Origin: Pyxidicoccus sp. MSG2
Lineage (GTDB): Bacteria; Myxococcota; Myxococcia; Myxococcales; Myxococcaceae
Direction of reading: 5' to 3'
Assembly: GCF_026626705.1 (NCBI RefSeq)
Contig: NZ_JAPNKC010000001.1
Location: 6,590,001-6,654,000 of the forward strand
DNA: 64,000 nucleotides
The translations under genes were made by a program, and so were the position numbers. Of the stretch, positions 8,229-16,963 are shown piece by piece; within the stretch, counting starts at the first letter, position 1; each line of letters begins with the position of its first letter. The notes below the pieces were generated by a model. It was not told where the DNA came from and searched no databases. It was given only the letters and a program-made list of their open reading frames with translations.

Positions 8229-8738
8229 ATGCAACGCAAGGTCGCAGGTCTCGTCGCCGTGGCAGCACTCATGTCCCTGGGCTTCCGTGACAGCCCGGGT
8301 CCTGAGAAGGCGGGTGGAATCCCCTTCGACCTGGTCGCCGCGAAGAAGCACTTCATCTCGATGGACGTGGCGGCGGGCTACACCCGCCACTTCCGTGAGA
8401 CGCGTGAAGCGCTCCACGGACAGCATCCGGGAATGAAGGCGCGGCTCGCGCTCGAACAGTCCGAGAGCTTCAATCGCGACGCCATCGCCGCGCTGCTCAA
8501 CGCGAAGGACTCCAGCGGCAACCCGGCGACCGGCGTGCGCATCTACCAGGGGCTGGATGCGGCGGGGCAGACGCGTCTGGTGCTGGTGCCCTACGACGCG
8601 CGCGGAAACGACATCCTCACGAAGCTCTCGTCGCCAGGGGACGCTGCCGTGACCGGCGTTTCCGCGGAGGCCGTGGAAGATGGCATCCGGTGTCCACCCT
8701 ACTGCGCGGAAGAAGAGAATCCTCTCAGCGCGGATTAA
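8229..8738 (+). CDS. Secreted hypothetical protein
   Basis: A 169-residue protein with a short signal-like N-terminus (MQRKVAGLVAVAALMSLGF). Start 8229 is supported by AAGGGAGAACCTCC immediately upstream. The conserved-looking core includes ESFNRDAIAALL, NPATGVRIYQGLD and TRLVLVPYDARGNDI, a pattern I associate with small uncharacterised proteins also found in Bacteroidota. The C-terminus has a two-Cys PPYCAE tail. Convergent with the LysR gene. Confidence 0.6.
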   Translation: MQRKVAGLVAVAALMSLGFRDSPGPEKAGGIPFDLVAAKKHFISMDVAAGYTRHFRETREALHGQHPGMKARLALEQSESFNRDAIAALLNAKDSSGNPATGVRIYQGLDAAGQTRLVLVPYDARGNDILTKLSSPGDAAVTGVSAEAVEDGIRCPPYCAEEENPLSAD

Positions 8739-8759
8739 GCCCGCGCTTCCGCCCGCGAG

Positions 8760-9671
8760 TCACGCCCTGTCCCACGAAGGAGTGCCTCGGAACTGCTCGG
8801 CGAGGAAGTCGATCATCAGGCGGACCTTGGCGCTGAGGTGCCGCCGGCTCGGATAGACGGCGAGGATGTCGATGTCCGGGAGCGAGTGGTCCGGCAGCAC
8901 GCGGACCAGGCGTCCTGCACGCAGGTCCTCGCCAATCAGGAAGGTGGGCTGCCAGATGAGCCCACGGCCCGCGAGCGCGGCGGCACGGACGGTGTCGCCG
9001 TTGTTCGCCTGCATCACGCTGCGCATGCGGACGACGCGCATGTTGCCAGCGGCGTCGGTGAGCGGCCACTCCTCCGCCATCGACGAATTGCTGTACGCAA
9101 CGCAGACATGCGCGGCGAGGTCCTCCAGGCGCTTGGGCCTGCCATGGCGCGACAGATAGGCGGGCGCGGCGCAGACCACGTTGCGCGAAGTGGAGAGCCG
9201 GCGCGTGACCTGGCTGGCGGCGGCGCCTCCGCGTGAGATGCGGATGGCGAGGTCGTAGCCCTCCTCGACGAGGTCGACGACGCGGTCGGAGAGGGAGACA
9301 TCCAGCTCGACGTCGGGATTCAGGGCCATGAAGCGCGGCCAGAGTGGCGCGAGGTGGAGGATGCCGAAGCTCAGCGGCGCGTTGAGCCGCAGCCTGCCGC
9401 GTGCCTGGACGGTGCTCGCGGAGGCCAACGCCTCGGCCTCGGCCACGTCGTCGAGAATGCCGCGCACGCGCTCGTGGAGTGCCTGGCCGCTCTCGGTGAG
9501 CGACAGGCGGCGCGACGTGCGGTGGAGCAGCCGGGTGCCGAGATGGCGCTCCAATTCGTTCACGTAGCGGGTGACGTTGGCCGCGGACGTGTCCAGCGCG
9601 TCCGCCGCACGGGTGAAGCTGCCGCGCTGGACCACCGTGGCGAAGACCTCGAAGGCACGCAGTCGGTCCAT
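8760..9671 (-). CDS. LysR-family transcriptional regulator
   Basis: A 303-residue full-length LTTR. Residues 1-60 form the winged helix-turn-helix (MDRLRAFEVFATVVQRGSF, AADALDTSAANVTRYVNELE, LLHRTSRRLSLTE). The remainder is a periplasmic-binding-like effector domain (LRLNAPLSFGILHLAPLWPRF). It is transcribed away from the SDR gene at 9804 across a 132-bp gap holding a palindrome, so it probably regulates itself and that oxidoreductase. The effector is unknown. Confidence 0.92.
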   Translation of the reverse strand: MDRLRAFEVFATVVQRGSFTRAADALDTSAANVTRYVNELERHLGTRLLHRTSRRLSLTESGQALHERVRGILDDVAEAEALASASTVQARGRLRLNAPLSFGILHLAPLWPRFMALNPDVELDVSLSDRVVDLVEEGYDLAIRISRGGAAASQVTRRLSTSRNVVCAAPAYLSRHGRPKRLEDLAAHVCVAYSNSSMAEEWPLTDAAGNMRVVRMRSVMQANNGDTVRAAALAGRGLIWQPTFLIGEDLRAGRLVRVLPDHSLPDIDILAVYPSRRHLSAKVRLMIDFLAEQFRGTPSWDRA

Positions 9672-9684
9672 GCGCGGGCTCCAA

Positions 9685-9705
9685 TCATTCAGGAAAGCTG
9701 AATGA
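9685..9705. promoter_or_regulatory. Perfect palindrome, likely LysR operator
   Basis: TCATTCAG (9685-9692) and CTGAATGA (9698-9705) are exact inverted copies around GAAAG. The inner part reads ATT-N11-AAT, matching the T-N11-A LTTR box. It sits 14 bp upstream of the regulator start, between it and the divergent SDR gene, where LysR-type regulators usually bind. Confidence 0.75.
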
Positions 9706-9803
9706 GCAAAGCAGGTTCAGTGCCTTTCTCCAACAGATGCTGATGAGTACATCTCTCCCATCGGCCCGGGCATCTCGCCGCGGGCCTCGACGGGAGCAGG
9801 CAC

Positions 9804-10568
9804 ATGGAGCGGTTGAACGGCAAGGTCGCAATCATCACGGGCGCGAGCGCGGGCATCGGGCGGGCCACGGCGAAGCTGTTCGCGGCCGAGGGCGCGAAGC
9901 TGGTGGTGGGCGCGCGGCGCAAGGAGGAGCTGGACAAGCTGGTCGCGGAGATTGCCGCGGACGGAGGCGAGGCCGTCGCGCTGGCCGGTGACGTCCGCTC
10001 GGAGGACTACGCCCGCGCGCTCGTGGCGCTCGCACTCCAGCGGTTCGACAGGCTGGACATCGCCTTCAACAACGCGGGCATCATCGGCGAAGGCGGGCCG
10101 AGCACCGAGGTCTCCGAGAAGGGCTTCAGCGACGCGCTCGCGGTGAACCTGACCGCCGCCTTCCTGGGCGCCAAGCACCAGCTCGGGCCGATGGTGAAGC
10201 AGGGCTCGGGCTCCATCATCTTCACGTCGACCTTCGTCGGGTACAGCTTCGCCTTCCCCGGCACGGCGGCCTACTCCGCCAGCAAGTCCGGGCTGATTGG
10301 CCTGACGCAGGCGCTGGCCGCCGAGTACGGACCGCGCGGCGTGCGGGTGAACGCGGTGCTGCCGGGCGCGGTCGAGACGCCGATGTACCAGGCGGTGAAC
10401 GCCACGCCCGAGGCGAAGACGTTCGTCACCGGGCTGCACGCGCTGAAGCGGGTGGGCACGCCCGAGGAGCTGGCCCGGGCGGTGCTGTTCCTGGCCTCCG
10501 ACGACGCCTCCTTCGTCACGGGCACGGCGACGCTGGTGGACGGCGGCGTGTCGATTACCCGGACGTGA
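9804..10568 (+). CDS. SDR family NAD(P)-dependent oxidoreductase
   Basis: A 254-residue classical short-chain dehydrogenase/reductase of standard length. The cofactor motif TGASAGIG is at 12-19, NNAG near residue 90, the catalytic Ser near 144, and Tyr157/Lys161 in YSASK. The C-terminal VDGG with preceding FLASDDASFVTG is typical of the FabG-like, glucose-dehydrogenase-like group. Asp/Arg usage after the second strand (VVGARRKEEL) favours NADP(H). Divergent from its probable LysR regulator. Substrate not predictable. Confidence 0.93.
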   Translation: MERLNGKVAIITGASAGIGRATAKLFAAEGAKLVVGARRKEELDKLVAEIAADGGEAVALAGDVRSEDYARALVALALQRFDRLDIAFNNAGIIGEGGPSTEVSEKGFSDALAVNLTAAFLGAKHQLGPMVKQGSGSIIFTSTFVGYSFAFPGTAAYSASKSGLIGLTQALAAEYGPRGVRVNAVLPGAVETPMYQAVNATPEAKTFVTGLHALKRVGTPEELARAVLFLASDDASFVTGTATLVDGGVSITRT

Positions 10569-10569
10569 G

Positions 10570-10591
10570 GCGCCGCCCCGGGACGCGGCGC
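10570..10591. terminator. Short GC hairpin at convergent gene ends
   Basis: GCGCCGC (10570-10576) pairs with GCGGCGC (10585-10591) across an 8-nt loop, between the SDR stop and the stop of the convergent lipoprotein. There is no T tract. Confidence 0.35.
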
Positions 10592-12309
10592 TACTGCCGG
10601 CAGGCCGGCGTGGTGACGCAGTTGCAGCCGTTGGACAGGCCCGCCTGCAGGTCCCTCAGCTTCTCGTCGTAGCAGGCGAGGACGGAATGGTCACAGACGC
10701 CGAAGCCACCCGGGAGCTCGGCGAAGTGGCTGTTCATGGCCACCGCGTTGTCGAGGGCGAGGTACAGGTCCGTGCAGCTCGAGTTGAGGTTCTGCCAGTT
10801 CTCCGTCTGCACGCCCCGGGGCCCGCTGTAGTCGCGGAGGTAGCAGAAGTAGCTCGTCAGCCCCGTCGCGCCACCCGTGCACCGGTCCGTGGCCACCTCG
10901 CCGATGCCGTTGTTCTGCACCTCCAGCAGCAGCTCACCGCCGAAGGTGAGCTTCGGCTTCGCGTGGTTCTCCAACAGCTCGCGCACGCCCCAGGGAGACG
11001 TGTTGGACCAGACCTGGGTGCGGCACTGGTCGGACGGGCTGCTCACGGTGCAGCCGGGCTGCACGACGTCCCACTTGTTGATGGCGAGCGCCGTGCGGCG
11101 CGACGTGCCGAAGACCTCGCGGTGCACATCGATGGCGCGCATGTGGCAGTCCAGGTCCGTCTGATGGGACAGGCCGGCGTTCGCCAGCCGCTGGTGGGTG
11201 TAGCCCTTCAGCTGCGCCCGGTAGAAGGGCTCGGCGTACGCCGTCATGCAGGCGGAGTCGACGACGGTGGTGACGAGCTGGTCCAGCGTCCTGCCCCCGT
11301 ACAGCGTGGAGTTCGTCAGCAGCTCGTCCTGGAGCGCGCTCATCAGCTCCCGGTATTCGTCCATGTACGCCTGAGACCAGAAGAACGGCACGCAGTTCGC
11401 GCCCGCCGGGTAGTAGCCGCCCACGCCGCCTTGCGTGGACACGGAGCAGTCGACGGCCGCACCTTCGGAAGTCGCCGGCGCATTGACGTACTGCGGGCCC
11501 GCCCCGTCATTCGCCCGCTTGACGAAGGCAGGAGCGGCGATGCCCGCCATGATGCGGAGCTTCACGTTGGTCACCCCCGTCCCGCTGGTGACGCTGGAGA
11601 TGGCCTGCCGCAGCGGCAGCCAGTTGAAGACCTGGTCAGCAGTCTCCAGGTCCGCCCAGTCCAGCATGACGATGGCGCTGGAGACGTAGGTGGCGCTCGC
11701 GGGCGGAACGCCGGAGCGGGTCATCGTCCCCGCGACAGCGACCGGAGGCTGGCGGTACACGAGGTTGACGGAGAGCCGCGCGAGCTTCACGGCGCCCGAG
11801 GTGTTGGTGAGCGTCACCTTCACGCGCAGCGGGCTCAGCTCCGTCAGCGTCCGCGACGTGACGACGGTGCCCGAGTAGTCCGCCGTCGTCGTAACGCCGG
11901 AGAGTGTCTGGGTGACGGTGCCGAGCTGCGTGGCACCGTCGAGAACGTCGAACCGGAGCGTCCCCGAGGCGGCGGTGGTTCCCACGTTGCCCGTCCGGGC
12001 GATGATGTCCACCCGGGTCAGCGTGCCCGCGGGCGCGGCCGGAAATCCGAAGGTGATGTTGCCCGTGGTGAAGCCGCTCTTTGCGCGCACGAAGCTCTGG
12101 TCGGACGAGTCGATGACCTTCGCGTAGAGGTCCGCCGTGCTGCCGTCTCCCGCGGTGACGTTGGAGGTGGACACGTCCGACGCCGGGCTGAGCGGCGCAT
12201 CCGCGATGAGGGGGGAGGTGAGCTGCGCCAATTCCACGTTCGGGGAAGCCGTGCCGCCACAACCCAGGATGGCGAGCAGGGGAAGGAGCCGGAAGGAAGG
12301 GTGCGCCAT
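10591..12309 (-). CDS. Lipoprotein with glycoside-hydrolase-like barrel
   Basis: A 572-residue exported protein. The start at 12309 gives a lipoprotein signal, LLPLLAILGC. Residues about 25-210 are beta-sandwich-like (TSNVTAGDGSTADLYAKVID, LRVKVTLTNTSGAVKLARL). From about 215 a barrel-like region begins with VMLDWADLETADQVFNW, LRQAISSV and VKLRIMAGIAAPAFVKR, the feel of GH42/GH-A clan glycosidases. Several Cys residues in the second half suggest extracytoplasmic disulfides. The longer in-frame extension to 12543 runs into the divergent nuclease-like gene and was rejected. Catalytic glutamates cannot be assigned with confidence, and the substrate is unknown. Confidence 0.6.
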   Translation of the reverse strand: MAHPSFRLLPLLAILGCGGTASPNVELAQLTSPLIADAPLSPASDVSTSNVTAGDGSTADLYAKVIDSSDQSFVRAKSGFTTGNITFGFPAAPAGTLTRVDIIARTGNVGTTAASGTLRFDVLDGATQLGTVTQTLSGVTTTADYSGTVVTSRTLTELSPLRVKVTLTNTSGAVKLARLSVNLVYRQPPVAVAGTMTRSGVPPASATYVSSAIVMLDWADLETADQVFNWLPLRQAISSVTSGTGVTNVKLRIMAGIAAPAFVKRANDGAGPQYVNAPATSEGAAVDCSVSTQGGVGGYYPAGANCVPFFWSQAYMDEYRELMSALQDELLTNSTLYGGRTLDQLVTTVVDSACMTAYAEPFYRAQLKGYTHQRLANAGLSHQTDLDCHMRAIDVHREVFGTSRRTALAINKWDVVQPGCTVSSPSDQCRTQVWSNTSPWGVRELLENHAKPKLTFGGELLLEVQNNGIGEVATDRCTGGATGLTSYFCYLRDYSGPRGVQTENWQNLNSSCTDLYLALDNAVAMNSHFAELPGGFGVCDHSVLACYDEKLRDLQAGLSNGCNCVTTPACRQ

Positions 12310-12370
12310 GTGGTGACGTCCAGGAGTCAGGGGGGAGGAGAAGATTTTCAGCCCACGTCGTTGAGACATC

Positions 12371-15073
12371 ATGAGCCTACCTGTCTCTTCCCTCCGCGCG
12401 TGGCTGGGTGCCCTGGCGCTCGGCTGCTGCATCCTCGGAGCCCTACCCGCGCGTGCGATATGCACGAAGGAGATAGGTGCCTCGCTGCGCATCAAGACCT
12501 GGAACCTCAACCTCCAGGTGACGCCCAACAACACGGAGCTCAACTACGGCAGGCCCCACACGGACCGGGCCAGGGACATCGCGCTGCAAATCCTGGCCGA
12601 GGACCCGGACGTCGTGGTGCTCAACGAGGCCAACGACGACGACGCGCGTGACGTGCTGGTGAAGGAGCTGTTCACCCGCTACCCGAACTACATCTACACG
12701 CTGGACGAGCACGACACCGACAACGACAGCGGGCTGATGCTCTTCTCCAAGTACGGCTTCGCCGCGCTGGACAAGATCATCAACGAGGAGGGCTTCCAGG
12801 AGACCTGGCACGACGGCTTCTACGACGAGAACATCGCGAGCTGGGACATCTACACCAGCGACAACACCAACGGCGCGGACGCCTGGGCCAACAAGGGCTT
12901 CGCCCTGGTGCGCATCCTCAACGAGTGTGACGGCTCGCTGCCCTTCAACGTCGGCTTCACCCACATGCAGTCCAGCCTGCCGGACACGGAGGCGTGGCGC
13001 TGGTTCGAGGACTTCGACGACCGCCGGGGCCAGCTCCAGACGATGCGCAGCATCATCGAGACCTCCATCAGCGCCTCCAAGCGCAACGTCGAGCCCATCT
13101 ACGTCGTCGGCGACCTGAACATCAACGGCAGCCGCCACCACGAGAACTCCCGCCGCCCGCCCTTCGTCCCCGTCTGTGACTACGACCCCTTCGGCAACCT
13201 CTACTGCACCGGGGACCCGGACCTGGACGCGGTGACGTGGAAGTCATTCACGGAGTGGCAATACATCTTCAGCGACACCGGGAACGAGCATGGCGGCTAC
13301 TGGGCCTGCCAGCACAAGCCGTGCACCTACGAGCCTGCCTCCGCCAAAGGCACCTTCTTCGTCGACAGCTGGGCGTATGAGACCTCGCCGCTGGACGTGG
13401 GGCAGACGCACTCGTCCTCCAACAACGGCGGCGCCACCGAGTTCACCGGCCCCACCGACGGCGAGCGGCTGGACTACATCCTCCACAACAAGCCCGTCCC
13501 GGACAAAGCCAACCGCGAGCGCGAGTACTGCACCCAGCACCTCACCCGCGCGGTGCAGGGCAAGGAGTGGTCGGACCACATCTCCCTCACCATCGACGTG
13601 AACCAGGTGGCGCCCCGGTGCAGCCCGCACCCGCGCAAGGTGGACGACGCGAGCAACCCCACGCCCGGCGTCACCAGCCCGAACGGGCCGGAGCCGGTGG
13701 CGTTCGACCTCAAGGACCCCAACTCGCCCGTGGCCAGGACGGTCACCTTCACGGATGGCCTGCTCACCTTCCCCGGCAGCATGCAGTGGTACGTGCTGGA
13801 CCAGGCGGAGCCGTTCCGCGTGACGGTGACGGGCTCCCGCGTGAGCTGGGCGGTGTACCAGGGCAGTGACCTGTCCAAGCCGCTGACCCCCTTCGACGGC
13901 GAGTGCGAGGAGGTGAAGGAGACCCGCGCCTTCCAGTGCACCTATCCCGCATCCAGGCCGCCGTACTACGTGCGCGTCTTCGGGGTGGACACCCGGGCGT
14001 CGGACCCCGCCGCGAAGCCGGACCGCACGGTGGGGAACCGGCCGTACACCATCTCGTTCCATCGCTTCGACTGCTCGTCCCCGGCCGAGGCCTGCCCGCT
14101 GGAGCCCGCGGTGGCCCTGACGCGCCCCTGGCCCGACAAGCTCCTCGGGACGAGCGACACCATGTTCTTCAAGTTCGTCACCGAGCACGACCGGAAGAAC
14201 AAGCCGCCCACGCTGACGTTCCACGTCCACACGAACCTGCCTCCGAAGTCGACGGACCCGGTGGTGTTCGACCCGTCGCCCTTCAGCGCGACGCTGGCGG
14301 ACAAGAACGACGTCCTCATCACGAGCGGCATCGCGTCCGTGGAGCCGTGGAAGGCCGCTCCGGGCGGCGGCAACGTGCTCGTCCACACCGCCGGGGCGGG
14401 GCAGCTGCCCGGCACCGCGAATCTCCTACCGGAGAAGTACCTGCTCCGGGTGAAGCGCGACAGCAAGTACCAGACCACCGCCACCGACCTGAAGGTCTGG
14501 TTCGAGACGTCGCTGAGCTACTTCCACCCGCTGCAAATCGCCTGCGAGGTCGAGGAGACCGACGTGGGAGGCGACGACATCTGGACCCGCTTCATCTTCG
14601 ACGGGGCCAACCAGAAGTCCGAGTGCCGCCAGTCCAGCAACATGGCGCACCCCGACTGTCTCTGGGTGTCCCGCTGGTACGACGGAGACGGGTCCCTGGA
14701 CGAGACGAACGAGATGTATGACGGCGCGCTGCTGAACGAAGCGGGCACCGGCAACCCGAACCGGGCCCTGCCGCACGCGCTCACCGGCGCCTTCCAGAAG
14801 GCCGTGGTGCCCAACCTGTGGCAGGACGGCGAGGGGATTGGCGGCGAGCAGTACTTCCAGCCCAGGCCCTCCGCGCTCCAGATTCCGGCGCTGCCCGCCG
14901 CGCTCCCGGACAAGGACGCGGCCGCCGCCGGGAAGTACAGCTGGCGCGCCGACGATGACGAGTACTGGTACGACATGGTGTACCGCGTGAGTCACGCGCG
15001 GCCCGCCTGCCACGTGGGCCCGAACGACGGCTGCCCGGCCGGCACCCTCTGCAAGGCGGGGAAGTGCCAATGA
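12371..15073 (+). CDS. Secreted endonuclease/exonuclease/phosphatase-fold enzyme
   Basis: A 900-residue secreted protein with a signal peptide (1-29, cleavage after ARA). Residues 35-410 show the DNase I/sphingomyelinase fold: Asn45 in TWNLN, Glu86 in LNEAND, GDLNING with Asp248 and Asn250, and the terminal Ser-Asp-His403 in EWSDH. These are the metal and catalytic positions of the family, so a phosphodiesterase (sphingomyelinase-like or DNase-like) is expected. Beyond 420 are beta-rich domains with Cys pairs that resemble pre-peptidase C-terminal modules, and a final Cys cluster. It shares its 61-bp divergent promoter region with the lipoprotein ending at 10591 and overlaps the next gene by ATGA. 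Confidence 0.82.
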   Translation: MSLPVSSLRAWLGALALGCCILGALPARAICTKEIGASLRIKTWNLNLQVTPNNTELNYGRPHTDRARDIALQILAEDPDVVVLNEANDDDARDVLVKELFTRYPNYIYTLDEHDTDNDSGLMLFSKYGFAALDKIINEEGFQETWHDGFYDENIASWDIYTSDNTNGADAWANKGFALVRILNECDGSLPFNVGFTHMQSSLPDTEAWRWFEDFDDRRGQLQTMRSIIETSISASKRNVEPIYVVGDLNINGSRHHENSRRPPFVPVCDYDPFGNLYCTGDPDLDAVTWKSFTEWQYIFSDTGNEHGGYWACQHKPCTYEPASAKGTFFVDSWAYETSPLDVGQTHSSSNNGGATEFTGPTDGERLDYILHNKPVPDKANREREYCTQHLTRAVQGKEWSDHISLTIDVNQVAPRCSPHPRKVDDASNPTPGVTSPNGPEPVAFDLKDPNSPVARTVTFTDGLLTFPGSMQWYVLDQAEPFRVTVTGSRVSWAVYQGSDLSKPLTPFDGECEEVKETRAFQCTYPASRPPYYVRVFGVDTRASDPAAKPDRTVGNRPYTISFHRFDCSSPAEACPLEPAVALTRPWPDKLLGTSDTMFFKFVTEHDRKNKPPTLTFHVHTNLPPKSTDPVVFDPSPFSATLADKNDVLITSGIASVEPWKAAPGGGNVLVHTAGAGQLPGTANLLPEKYLLRVKRDSKYQTTATDLKVWFETSLSYFHPLQIACEVEETDVGGDDIWTRFIFDGANQKSECRQSSNMAHPDCLWVSRWYDGDGSLDETNEMYDGALLNEAGTGNPNRALPHALTGAFQKAVVPNLWQDGEGIGGEQYFQPRPSALQIPALPAALPDKDAAAAGKYSWRADDDEYWYDMVYRVSHARPACHVGPNDGCPAGTLCKAGKCQ

Positions 15074-16950
15074 GCCCTCCGCGCCGCGCTCCGCTCTCCG
15101 CCTCGCACTCCCGCGCTGTCCCCAATCCCATGCGAACCGTCCTGCCGTGGTGGGCCCTGGCCCTGGCCCTGTCGCTGTTCCTCTCCCTCCAGGCCTCCGC
15201 CGCGACACGGATGCCTGTCATCGACCGCCGCATGGAGCGCCCGGCCGCCATGGTCGACCAGCACGGGCAGATATCCTGGCTGGAGCGCACCATCGTCTTC
15301 CCCGCGGGCACCAACGCCCTCGAGTTCGACTACTTCGTGGACTCGGAGGCGGGGAAGGACTTCCTGCTCGTGTATGTGAATGACCTGGTCAACCCGGTGT
15401 GGTCCGCGTCCGGGCTGAATCGCCGGGGCCGCCAGCGGCTCAACGTGGCCACCAGTGGCAGCGTGAAGGTGCGCTTTGCCTACAAGAAGGACGCGGCCGG
15501 CACCGAGGGGACGGACACCGCCTGGGTGGACGACGTGGCGGCATTCTCCTCGGGAGGCATGGGCCGCTTCGAAATCCACCGCTTCGACGCGCTGACGACC
15601 ACGGTCCCCGTGGGCTGGGTGGCGGCGGGCTTCGGCGGCGGTTGGCGGCCGAGCAACCCGGGGGTGCAGCAGAGCGCCATGCGGCCGGTGGTGCAGGCGG
15701 GGCGGCATGGCACCACGTCGTTCATGGAGCGCACCGTCACGTGGAACCCCATCCTGTGCAACCCCACCTGTCCCCCCTGGAAGGGCGCGCTGGAGTTCGA
15801 CGCCTTTGTGGACTCAGAGGTGGGGGACACGCTCAACGTCTACATCTACGACGCGGCCGAGCCGAAGCCAGGCGCGCCGGTGTGGTCGTCGTCCGGACGC
15901 AACCAGGCCCACCACATCCGGTTGAGCGTGGGCATGGGCACGAAGAAGGTGCGCTTCGCGTACACGAAGGATGGCAGCGGCAGCGCGGGCCTGGACACCG
16001 CGCGGGTGGACCGGGTGGTGGTGCGTGGGGGCTCGGGCCGCGTGGTGGAGGAGCATGACTTCTCCGGACGCACCCCGGACAAGTCGCCCATCCGCGTGGG
16101 CAGCGGCCCGGAGGAGTGGACGGGTGGAGGGACGTATGGCGGCTGGACGGTGGTGCGCGCCACGCCGAATACCACCTATGTCCCTTCGCAGTCCGTGGGG
16201 CAGGCCTGGGCGGGGAGCTGGGCCGTGTTCGCGGAGCCGGTGGTGGATGGCGTGGTGCGGGGCTCGGACCTGAAGAACGCCACGCGCTTCCTGGTGGTGG
16301 ATTACGGCAACCCGGCGCATGCGCCCACGCAGGTGTCGCTGGTGCACTCGAAGGACACGGGCACGCTGTACGCGTCGCTGAAGCTCGCGGGCAATGGCGC
16401 GGCCGCGGGTGGTGAGGGCGGCACGGTGACGCTGTGGCTGGATGATGGACGGCTCACCACGCTCCAGGGGCGGGGCTGCAAGGCGAGCCCCGCATCGCCC
16501 GGGCCGCAGGACCGGCGCATCCGCTTCAGCTACAGCATCCCCTCCGGAGGGACGGAGGCGACGGTGACGCCGGAGGACCAGGGGAAGGGGACGTGTGTGG
16601 GGACCTTCGACAAGGCCCTCAGCCCGGAGCTGTGGGGCTGGGAGGCGCGTGTCTCCGAGCCCTCGAATGACCTGGGCACCGTGCACGTGGAGGTGCGCGT
16701 GCAGCTCCCGCCGGTGGCGCTCGCCGAGGAGCGGGTGGGCCTGGGGTTGAAGCACGAGCCCGCGTTTCCTGGCGGCGCGCTCGTCCGCCTGCCTTTTGGC
16801 GACGATGGCGTGGGGCCCACCGAGGGGGACGTGCGGAGCTGGGAGACGGTCAGCCTCGCGTATACGGAGGGCGCCCCCGAGCTGTCCGAGAACCCCTATC
16901 CAGCCTGCTGCTACCCGTACCCGAGCCGGCCCGGCATGGCGGGGTGGTAG
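15070..16950 (+). CDS. Secreted protein with two repeated jelly-roll-like modules
   Basis: A 626-residue protein whose ATG overlaps the preceding stop as ATGA, implying translational coupling. An internal ATG at 15130 gives a cleaner signal peptide (MRTVLPWWALALALSLFLSL). Two modules of about 110 residues repeat the plan SWLERTIVFPAG / SFMERTVTWNP, LEFDYFVDSE / LEFDAFVDSE, VRFAYKKD / VRFAYTKD and DTAWVDDV / DTARVDRV. Each looks like a carbohydrate- or adhesion-type beta sandwich. The last third is Gly/Pro-rich, ending in a CCYPYPS motif. Function unknown; coupling suggests it acts with the phosphodiesterase-like enzyme upstream. Confidence 0.65.
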   Translation: MSPPRRAPLSASHSRAVPNPMRTVLPWWALALALSLFLSLQASAATRMPVIDRRMERPAAMVDQHGQISWLERTIVFPAGTNALEFDYFVDSEAGKDFLLVYVNDLVNPVWSASGLNRRGRQRLNVATSGSVKVRFAYKKDAAGTEGTDTAWVDDVAAFSSGGMGRFEIHRFDALTTTVPVGWVAAGFGGGWRPSNPGVQQSAMRPVVQAGRHGTTSFMERTVTWNPILCNPTCPPWKGALEFDAFVDSEVGDTLNVYIYDAAEPKPGAPVWSSSGRNQAHHIRLSVGMGTKKVRFAYTKDGSGSAGLDTARVDRVVVRGGSGRVVEEHDFSGRTPDKSPIRVGSGPEEWTGGGTYGGWTVVRATPNTTYVPSQSVGQAWAGSWAVFAEPVVDGVVRGSDLKNATRFLVVDYGNPAHAPTQVSLVHSKDTGTLYASLKLAGNGAAAGGEGGTVTLWLDDGRLTTLQGRGCKASPASPGPQDRRIRFSYSIPSGGTEATVTPEDQGKGTCVGTFDKALSPELWGWEARVSEPSNDLGTVHVEVRVQLPPVALAEERVGLGLKHEPAFPGGALVRLPFGDDGVGPTEGDVRSWETVSLAYTEGAPELSENPYPACCYPYPSRPGMAGW

Positions 16951-16963
16951 ACGGGATGGGCCG

